NCBI GenBank assembly: GCA_964035545.1
Contig: OZ037769.1
Coordinates: forward strand, 5,824,429 to 5,888,428
DNA length: 64,000 nucleotides
From: Bugula neritina
Taxonomy: Eukaryota > Bryozoa > Gymnolaemata > Cheilostomatida > Bugulidae
Reading direction: 5' to 3'
Below are positions 38,247 to 64,000 of this stretch, in pieces. The notes under the pieces were generated by a model, which was given only the letters and a program-made list of their open reading frames with translations, searched no databases and was not told the DNA's origin. The translations under genes and the position numbers were made by a program. Numbering within the stretch: the first letter of the stretch is position 1; each line of letters begins with the position of its first letter.

Positions 38247-38788
38247 ATTAGACTTTTTGATGAAATAAAACAAAACAAAACATATTGAACTCTCTATTAT
38301 CTGGGAAGTAAATAGCTATATTATTGCTCTCAAGCTCCATGCAATATAGTCATAGATCTGGCATTATGTAATAGCTGTTACTAATAGTTTAGAAGTGTGC
38401 AATACCAAAGTTTTGAGGTTAGCTGTCTGCTTTAGAGTAATGAGTTTTGGTTTGAAGAATTTTATGCAGTAATAAAATATGTATAAATATCTTAGCTTTC
38501 ATTAACAGACTGAGGTTTGTGTGGTTTAACCAGCTGAATTCTTAAACCACAGACTACACGTTGACAGGTTCAAAACATTTTTGAGAATTCACATCAACAG
38601 TTTATTATTGGGGTATTTTCAGCTATATTGCCAATTTTATTATTATACTTAGGGCAGCCAACACCAGCTGCATGCAGCCTTTAAAAATTATTAGTTTATG
38701 GATATTCATATGATTATCAGTTGCATTTGCTACTCAAAATTAAATTTTCTAAATTGATAAGCTGGTAAACTTTGAAATAATTACAAAT

Positions 38789-38976
38789 CTCCCTCCATAT
38801 CTCACTAAGCTGCGGGTTCCAAAATCTTAATCCGTGACATAATAGAATACCAGAGTATTTAACACATGGATGTGCTAAATTCAGCCATTTTGTTCTTATT
38901 CACACATACATAAGCAGTAAAAGTGGGGCTTAAGCCCTTCTCGTGACCTATAAAAGCATCGTGAGATATGGAGGTA
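38789..38976 (-). mobile_element. pogo-like MITE copy
   Basis: The ends CTCCCTCCATATCTCACTAA and GTGAGATATGGAGGTAG are inverted repeats. The body read on the minus strand has the same ACATAAG/ATGTATGTGTG and CAAAATGGCTGAATTTA blocks as the copies at 41765 and 56025. Confidence 0.65.
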
Positions 38977-40079
38977 GAATGTAATAACTAAAATCACCAT
39001 TAGCAGTATTGGCAAAAGTCAACATTAAAAAACTACCCACTAAGCTTGCATATTATGACTTATTTAACCAAAATAAATTTTTTAATTCCTTCTCAACAGA
39101 ATTCATGTCAACTCACCAAGCTATAATATCATATAATAAAACTTGCATCTATTTGTGAATTACAATTAATAAACTGTCCATACATGTTTTCTTGTTTAAA
39201 CTGCATATAAATCTAGGATTCAACACTTCAACATAACATTTTGAAAGTTTTGTCTAACACTTCCAGCTTTCTTAAAATGTCCATATCTACTTCACTGTGG
39301 AGAAATTGGAAATCTTGCGTGCAAATCCTTATGTGTGATTTCTAATATTTCCATTGCTGCACCCAGCCTTATTGGATTTTCTTAAATTGTTTAAAAACCA
39401 AGTTAATACAAACAGAAAAATCATATATACCCAATAGAATATTTATTTTCAGCACATACGCTGATAAAAGTGAGTATAAAGATAAATCTGATTTAAGCTA
39501 TAAATGCAATCAACCTGAAGAGAGTGACTTGGAAATAAATATTGACAGATGAGTCACCTTCTATAAATAAACACTAGTTAGCACCATACAAATTACCAAG
39601 AGTACATATGATTTGGTTGTAGCAAACAACTGTACTGCACAAAATACTTTAACATAATGCCAAACAGAATTTATGCTTCTTACAAACTCTTGCTAGATTC
39701 AGCATAAACTGGGTGTTCACACCATAATACATAAGAGATTAAAGCACAAGAGCATAATAAAGGATAAATTACAAAATCAAGATTAGAAAGCTAAAGATAA
39801 GAAATTTCGAGATTGCAATTAATTATTATAAAAGAAATTTTTTATGAAACTATTCCATTTAGCTTTTCCTTCCATGACATCACCACCTGACGATCACTCA
39901 TTGAGCTGACTTTCAGTAGAAATTATAATAAAAAATTCCTTTTATAACAAATTATTTTAGTCATGAACTTTTAGTCCAAACAAATATTTTCAATTTTCAA
40001 AGATAGATAAATTAGAGAGTAGACAATATGTACAATTGTAAGACCATAATGTAATAATTAAAATATATTTCTTAGTAGA

Positions 40080-48208
<8,129 letters not shown>

Positions 48209-50067
48209 GGTGGCTGTAACAGTTATTAAATGAAACGCATATGTCTATGAAAAGACAGTTGCCCATCAACAGACCAAGTGAACCTTTACGTAATGGATTA
48301 GCTAAGCGTCATACTAGAAAGTCAAAGTAATTATTGGCTCTTATTATAATAATAGTACTGAACAGCTGTGACTGAAAATGTGATATTGTTTACAAATTAG
48401 CGCATGCCTATGCAGTGTAAACAAAGTATCACGTGATAAAGTATTCAAACCAATACTCAATAAGTTGCCAGTATCTGCGTTCACACAGGAAATTCGTATG
48501 ACAGAAAAAAAGTAGAAAGTAAAATATTTTGCAAAATAAAAAGTATGTTTTAACGAAGTTTATTAGTATCAGTTTTCACTATTGTACTCGCCCTCCTCAA
48601 GTCTATGACTTGCCACTATTAAACTTTTGACAGTTTTTGATAATGTTTAAAAGTGAATAAAACATGAAGCTAAAGTAAAAGTTAAACTTGTATTTCATTT
48701 TATATTTTAATTTTAGATACTTACATCAACTTACATCAATATTGATATTCATATTCATATTGATATTGCTCTTGTAATTTAATTGAAATAATTATAATAA
48801 CTTCAAGTTTATATTATTTAGTCTTACCATTTTCTTACTTCAGATTACTTAAAGTTAACTGTTAATAAGTACCAATTTTCACTTGCCAATTAATATTAGT
48901 ATCACGCTGTGGCTTCTGCTGAAAATGTCTGATTAAATCAATAAATTAAAATACTAAATACTAATAGTAAATGAAATAATAATAATAATTCAAATTTAAT
49001 TTAGTTTTATAATGACTATAAGTAATGACTACTCGTGAATAACTTGCCCACAACTGATTTTCCTTATATTGACTAAGATAAAACAAATTTATTGATTAGT
49101 TATAAAATTACATCAAACTAAAAGTACTAATATTGGTTATTCAATCTTGTAAGATAAATTGTTGCAGATTAAAAAAAAATTTTGGTGCTGGGTTTGTGGA
49201 GGTTTAATTTTAGTTACTAATACTAATAGTAATACTAATTGTAATTGGTTCTATGGTAAAATGGTAGTCACGGCTGTGTCAAGTGTTTTAATAATAATAC
49301 TATGAATACGGCTATATCCCGTTGTATATCATTATTACTATTAGTTTTAGTTGTGTAATATAATTAATAATCAATTTAAATTTATGTAAATTAGTAGCCA
49401 GTAGGCTAATATGGACACAAAAGATCTTACCTCAAGTTTTAAATTTCAAACTTAAATTTGTTTGAGTTTAGTGTAAATTCCTATTTTTCCTATTTTTGTT
49501 CTTTGATATTGGTAGAGCTTCATGCGGATACTACCCAACCATTGTGCAACAGGTTCTTGTTATTTTTTATGCGTTATATAAATTTAGAAATCAATCAATG
49601 TCTAAACACACATATATTAATGGGGGACTGTTTCAAAGGGGTTTAATGACCTTCAAAACACTAAGCAATTTACAAGGCTTGTCTGGATAAAACTAGGAAA
49701 TTTTCAGTTTTAGCAAAAAACATAGCAAATTCCCAAAATCATTTTATTTCTAATGCATCAGAGCTATCAAATTTTGTTTTCAAAAAAGTATTTTTGTAAA
49801 ATGTGACTAAAATAGTGTTCTAAAATGTTTTCAAAATATGAATTAAAATTAACCAGAAAAATTGTGATAAACACATGTATTCAAATTTTAAAATATAATT
49901 TAATAAAAACTTCAGTAAAGCCCAGTTAGCCATAATTGTTTTACTAAAATATGTTGAAATGTAATGATTCACAAAGGACCTACTCAGATAAACTCAAATC
50001 ATTGACCTGTAACTAATTTGGTTTTGTTTTAGGTTCCTGATCACATACGCCTGGGTATTGGTTCAAT
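48209..50067. promoter_or_regulatory. divergent promoter region between PHAF1 and KRTCAP2
   Basis: The two genes start head to head 1.86 kb apart. The stretch is AT-rich. It has a CACGTGATAAAG word (E-box CACGTG at about 48430), a tract with direct ATATTGATATTCATATTCAT words near 48740-48770, and no coding exon. Assignment of promoter elements is not possible from sequence alone. Confidence 0.35.
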
Positions 50068-52410
50068 ATGGGTAAGTTCTATATCTCCCTTCTTGTAGAT
50101 GAGTTATCTTTTTTTATCATAGAGTTGGACTAAAATTTATGAAATGATATGTCATCTGTGCCTTTATTCTATGTATATGCCTCTTGGTCTGTTGAGACAA
50201 GGTGCTAGAAATTATAGGCTGCCTGGAAATAGTAAACTGTACAGTCTACAGTATCACAGCAGCTTTTTCATACTTCCAGCTGTTAGTTTAAATACCATTC
50301 TAAGTTGTACTTCAAAGTGGATTAGACCCATTCAGATGCTCCTCCTGGAGGATTTTTGTATCCAAGTTTCCAACTGTTAATACTTGTATTGTATTACCAG
50401 TTTATTTATTAAATTACTGTTGATATATATTTTTAGTAAAGGGTGTGAAATATTGAACAGTTCCAGCAGGTTATTTTAATACAGTTACTTTCATCAACAC
50501 TCTAATTATTTTGTAGCTGTGTCAAGCTCCATTTCCCTGGTTATCTCCCTTTCTCTCTGCATCCTCATATTTGGTGGAATGCAAATGTTCAAATCCAATA
50601 TTGCCAGCACTGAATGGAAAACAGTTGCTGGTGGTTTTGTTGGCTCCTGGTTCTTTGTGTTTAGCTTGACGGTAAGTTTTCTTTTATTACTTTTTGATGA
50701 GATATTTTATGATATTGCATATAGGAGTTGTCTTCCCTTGTACAAGGGCAATTTGAAAAGTAAAGATAATTTTGCCTTAGTCAAGTTGTAATTGAGTTAG
50801 AGACCTAATTTTTTTTATTTTTCAACATAGTTTTTTGACAAGAAAGCACATCTTTTCATCTTGGTACTATTATTTATTTTTCTAGTAAGGCTGCGATATA
50901 AATATTCTCTCAAATAAAAAAGTATTCCCTCAAAAATATTAAAATGATTACAGTGTAACGACAACCCCTTGAGCCACATAATATTAAAAAATAGGCATGT
51001 ATTACAAGTATATTTTGTTCTGTAAGGAAATTATCTTTACTTTTCGAATCTCAACTATGGTGTTATTCTAGGCGATGAACAACTTGGAATCAACATTGTT
51101 TGGAGAGGGATTTCAATCACAGCTATTTCCAGATGGTATGTTAGTCATGTTATAGGCATTCTAGGTGGAGATACTTAATTTTGTGAATCTGGCACTTGTG
51201 TTCTGTTGTTGATGGCTTTTCTAGAATTGTAAACATTTTTTTCTAATCAAAAAGATTTTCCTTATCATGTTTGTGTTGCCAAGAGGAACTTTTAGGATGT
51301 TTTTATTTTGTAGTAATATCATGCTTGGCTCTCTCCCTGTTTGTATGCAGTCTTGTGCATAGAGTTTGCGTTACTACATGGTATGTATTGTATCACCGTG
51401 AAGTATAGGAAATGTTAAAAAAGCCATGTAGTAGAAATATGGTAGCTTCACCAAGTTGCATTACTAGTCACATGTTATACTATACTGTAGGCCTATGTCT
51501 GGTAGAAACTGAGTCTCTTTTTTACAATTGTTTATCTAGGAAAAGAGTAATTCTATAAGTTAAAATTTGTGTTCACAAGTGACTGTGAAATGTATACTTA
51601 AGTGTCAAATAGCCATAATTTACTTTATTTTATTGTAGATCAGGTTTTCAGGTTACACTATAATTATTGTTAGACAGGCTTAGGATTAAAGAGCAGATAA
51701 CTCCAGTGAATGTCAAAATGAATTTTCCTCTTTTTCTGTACACTATGTGTAACCGGGTGCATTAATACTATTCAACTTGTTTATTATAATGAAATGATAA
51801 ACTGTTCAGAAACTTTCTTCTCACTTTTAAGTATCGCCATGATATAGTGAGCTAGAAATGTATTCTTTTTCCCTGAACACCCCTGGGAACTTGCTATAGT
51901 CTAGATTATTTGAGTTATATTAATTACATTAACTGCTAATTGCTATTATGTGATTGGACTTTTATATGGTATGCTAGAGTAGATATATAGTGAAGATTGG
52001 GCTGGAAATAAATGATACATCTACTATCTAGCAGTAAATATCATTACAGCAGCATGTGATGACTTGGAATTGCATGAATTAATTATATAGTAATATGGGT
52101 GTAGCTCTAAGCTAATTAGTCAATGTTTATCCAATCACGGGTTATGCTTCTATTATAATGTAATAGCTTTTACATCATATATGTTAATAGCTATTATAAG
52201 AAGAAATATTTTAGTGCTCATAGGTTTTGATAGCATTCTATCTTTAAAAATACTCTCCCTGTTTGTTAATTACTGGCTCTGTTATTTTGTAGTCTTATAT
52301 TCTCTCTTATCGCCTTGTACTATATGAATGCTGCATCTAATGAGAAATACTCTGCCCATGTTACTGCCCATCCCGTCACAGCTCCACACGGCAAACGAAA
52401 GAAACATTAG
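50068..52410 (+). CDS. KRTCAP2: keratinocyte-associated protein 2 (oligosaccharyltransferase subunit), complete
   Basis: Five exons: 50068-50071 (only ATG plus one base), 50517-50671, 51072-51135, 51314-51380, 52293-52410 (TAG). All junctions keep phase; 135 aa, against 136 in human. Family blocks are GGMQM, ASTEW, GSWFFVFSLTAMNNLE, FGEGFQ, LFPD and LVHRVCVTTC, with a basic tail GKRKKH. Three to four membrane helices lie at about residues 6-24, 38-57, 74-94 and 97-115. The protein is an accessory subunit of the STT3A form of oligosaccharyltransferase in the ER membrane, for co-translational N-glycosylation. The lysine-rich end fits an ER-retention type tail. AATAAA at 52689-52694 is a likely polyadenylation signal. 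Confidence 0.95.
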
Positions 52411-53688
52411 TTTTAGACGATCTGACTGTACAGCAAAGTATGATACAGTGTGATAAAATGACAGATATAACTTTAAATACATGTAGAACAAAAATAGCTT
52501 GTAGTTGTCTGTCCTTGCATATCTGAGAAAGTTTTCTACTTACTTCAAGTAGTTTCAAGAGAGATAACAGTAGCTTAGCAACTAGTTGGAAGTTATTCTA
52601 ATTTTGATGATATATGCGCTTATGACAATATTTTTCCAGATTCCTGAACTGGCTTGTAGGATATGATTTTGTTTAGTTGATGTATAAAAATAAACTTGTC
52701 TATAACAAAAACCCCTTAGTCGTGTGTTTGCTTCACTTTAGTGCAAATAGGCATTTCTGTATAGTCTAAAACCAATCCTATGACTAGTGTTTAAAATTAT
52801 AGAGCTAGTGTATGAAACTAAAGAATTAAGGTGTGTAAAACTATAGACAGAGTGTATATAACTGCTGAATCAGTAGCTTATTTAATATAATATAAATAAT
52901 AATTATATATAATAGAAGAAATCAATTTTAATCATTAGGCTCCAATAAAATTTGATTTTGCTTGTCTCCAGCATTCGTTGAAATTCTATATGCAATGACG
53001 AGAATGTCTAGTGAATAAATTGAGTTACTCAAACCTTGTAAAGTATCTGGTTTCAGTGTAATTAAATTAGAGTTCACTGCTACTGAATATACTCCAGGCT
53101 ATTTCTGAAAGCGTATTATTTTATTGTTGCACTGAAAATATTTGCTACGTTGAGCTCTAAAGTTACGTAGTGTTTATAGACAAATTCAACAGTTGTGTGT
53201 AATTATATACTATGCTGCAAAACTCATCACCACACCCTGTGACTGTATGAATATACTACATTCTTTAACAATGTTTATGTAAAGTCTCTGGCGGTGTTTA
53301 TATAAAGTTATCTATTAGTGAAGATGAAATATGTTACAGTAGGGTTGGACATTTTTAGGCTAAAACGCTTTGGTTTGCCAGTAGGTGTGTGCGATGATTG
53401 TGCTGGTAGCAACAGCATTCTATGATCCCATGAATGATAATCCACAAAGGGTGACTCTGCAATCCCATTGGTTGAAACTTTCATAGCAGCTGTCAGATTT
53501 GTCCGGACACTTCCCTAATGATCATACTGCCGCGAGAGTAATCAGAAAAACAACTTGTTAGTTATCACTTGGGTTTCATTTTTCACTGCTATTGCACTAG
53601 CAATAAAACTTAAAAATTGAATTGCTAAATTGTAGCAAATTCTCCAGGTTTTGTATGATTTTGCTAAAAGCTTGTTGGAAGTAAAAAT
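52411..53688. other. intergenic stretch between KRTCAP2 and the D8C gene
   Basis: It contains the KRTCAP2 3' untranslated region to about 52715, then AT-rich unique sequence that must include the promoter of the gene starting at 53689. No exon or repeat is recognised. Confidence 0.6.
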
Positions 53689-62953
<9,265 letters not shown>

Positions 62954-64000
62954 GTAAGTAGTCTAACAAATATTCTCTCACCAACTAATTTAGGTATATT
63001 TCTGTCCCAGAGATCACTGCTTTATTAGTATTAGGTCATCAGATCATTAGTTGCAATTTTCAATCTATTGAATATGAGGCAATTGATATTTTGTTATACA
63101 AAAGTTGGTGCCAAAATTTCAGAGCATATATTATACACTTTATCTGTGACATTATGTAGGAGAGAGCAGAATTCATGAACATAGAGTTTGCTGACCTCAC
63201 TTCTTTTAATAGTAATGTAGTGTCAAGTTTTAATCTCTGGTTGCTCAGATTGAAATAATTGTGCTTTATAGGAACTCTTCAATGTTTCTCTGACATGTTT
63301 ATTTAACCAATTTCATCTTAAAAAGAATAATTATGTTATAAAAATTAAAATATGAAATGTGAAGGTAATAATTGCATTACTTTTATACAAGCAATTTTAT
63401 TGGCTTTAAAATAGCAAATTCTACAAAAGTTTAATATACTATTGATACTTTCTTGCAATTGACTGAAGGTCATGCATAAGTCATTTTGGCGTACAATACT
63501 TGACTATGCTTATAATATTTTTATAAAGAAAATGTTTTAATTGGTCAGTAAATAACCTTCACATCACGTAGTAGTATTTTAATAGGTCTAAATTTAATAT
63601 GCAGCTACAGGTAAATTTTGCTAGTTAGCCATCAAATCTTTCAATTCAACACATGAAGTGCATATAACTAAAAAAGCTTCAAAGATAGAAACATCGTATA
63701 AAAAACTTGTTTACAAAATAAATTAAAGAATGCCCCCAAAACAACACAGCTGCAGTAGACATGCTATTCCATTAAGCAAAGGGCCACACGATTTTCTGCA
63801 TGCGGGTCCACATTGAATGACATGCCATACACAATGCTTGGTTGTGGGTACGGAAATGTATTAGACAATGATCTTGGGTTTTAACTTTACTGCTCGCCTA
63901 CAGATGTTTGTTTTTAAATTTACTTTAGATATTATAAAATCGGAAATGCAAACTGAATGAAACCGTTTTAATTCATTTCACTAAAAAATTAAACTCAAAT
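62954..64000. other. right end of window, intronic sequence of the D8C gene
   Basis: After the phase-1 donor at 62954 there is AT-rich sequence without an exon I can support. The next exon lies outside. Confidence 0.6.

Larger units (their letters stand above)
36785..40079. other. intergenic stretch with fold-back, TA repeat and MITE
   Basis: It lies between the Nanos 5' end and the PHAF1 3' end. It contains the fold-back 37741-38246, its internal (TA)n run and a pogo-like MITE copy at 38789-38976. No protein-coding exon is visible. The first few hundred bases are the likely Nanos promoter, but no clear TATA or initiator can be singled out in such AT-rich DNA. Confidence 0.6.

Overview
The window is AT-rich nuclear DNA from an invertebrate animal. 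Genes are split into many short exons with GT-AG introns. It contains animal-only families (Nanos, PHAF1/C16orf70, KRTCAP2, TMEM60, a LIV-1 type ZIP zinc transporter, a D8C/uromodulin-type glycoprotein) together with tRNA-derived SINEs, MITEs and long TA/CA microsatellites. The style suggests a lophotrochozoan such as a mollusc or bryozoan, but the species cannot be fixed from sequence alone.

Layout: (1) 326-1422 (+), last three exons of an unrecognised gene that enters from the left; (2) 1503-7080 (-), an unrecognised gene with a Src-like dual acylation start (MGCIKSK), convergent with gene 1 and only 80 bp away; (3) 7081-13257, about 6 kb without a convincing gene but with SINEs and an inverted duplication; (4) 13258-30417 (+), a complete 14-exon SLC39A4/12-like zinc transporter with a histidine-rich extracellular loop, whose introns hold a hAT-type MITE and a (CA)32 run; (5) 30863-31243 (-), single-exon TMEM60; (6) 33445-36784 (-), a complete 4-exon Nanos; (7) 40080-48208 (-), a complete 13-exon PHAF1 with a 9-nt microexon; (8) 50068-52410 (+), a complete 5-exon KRTCAP2; (9) 53689-62953 (+), the 5' seven exons of a secreted mucin-like protein with a D8C domain, which runs off the right side.

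The exons reported for the ZIP, Nanos, PHAF1, KRTCAP2 and D8C genes were joined by hand. Every junction keeps reading phase and has GT donor and AG acceptor bases. Gene 2 is the exception: its first two and last four exons chain correctly, but the middle is unresolved.

The genes do not form an operon or a pathway. They are a normal set of unrelated animal genes: zinc import (ZIP), germline translational repression (Nanos), autophagy-related membrane regulation (PHAF1), an oligosaccharyltransferase subunit (KRTCAP2) and a secreted glycoprotein. I found no evidence for a new multi-gene system. The most unusual material is the two unrecognised genes, the 9-nt microexon, the near-perfect 36-bp palindrome in PHAF1 intron 1, and several mobile elements with recognisable ends and target-site duplications.
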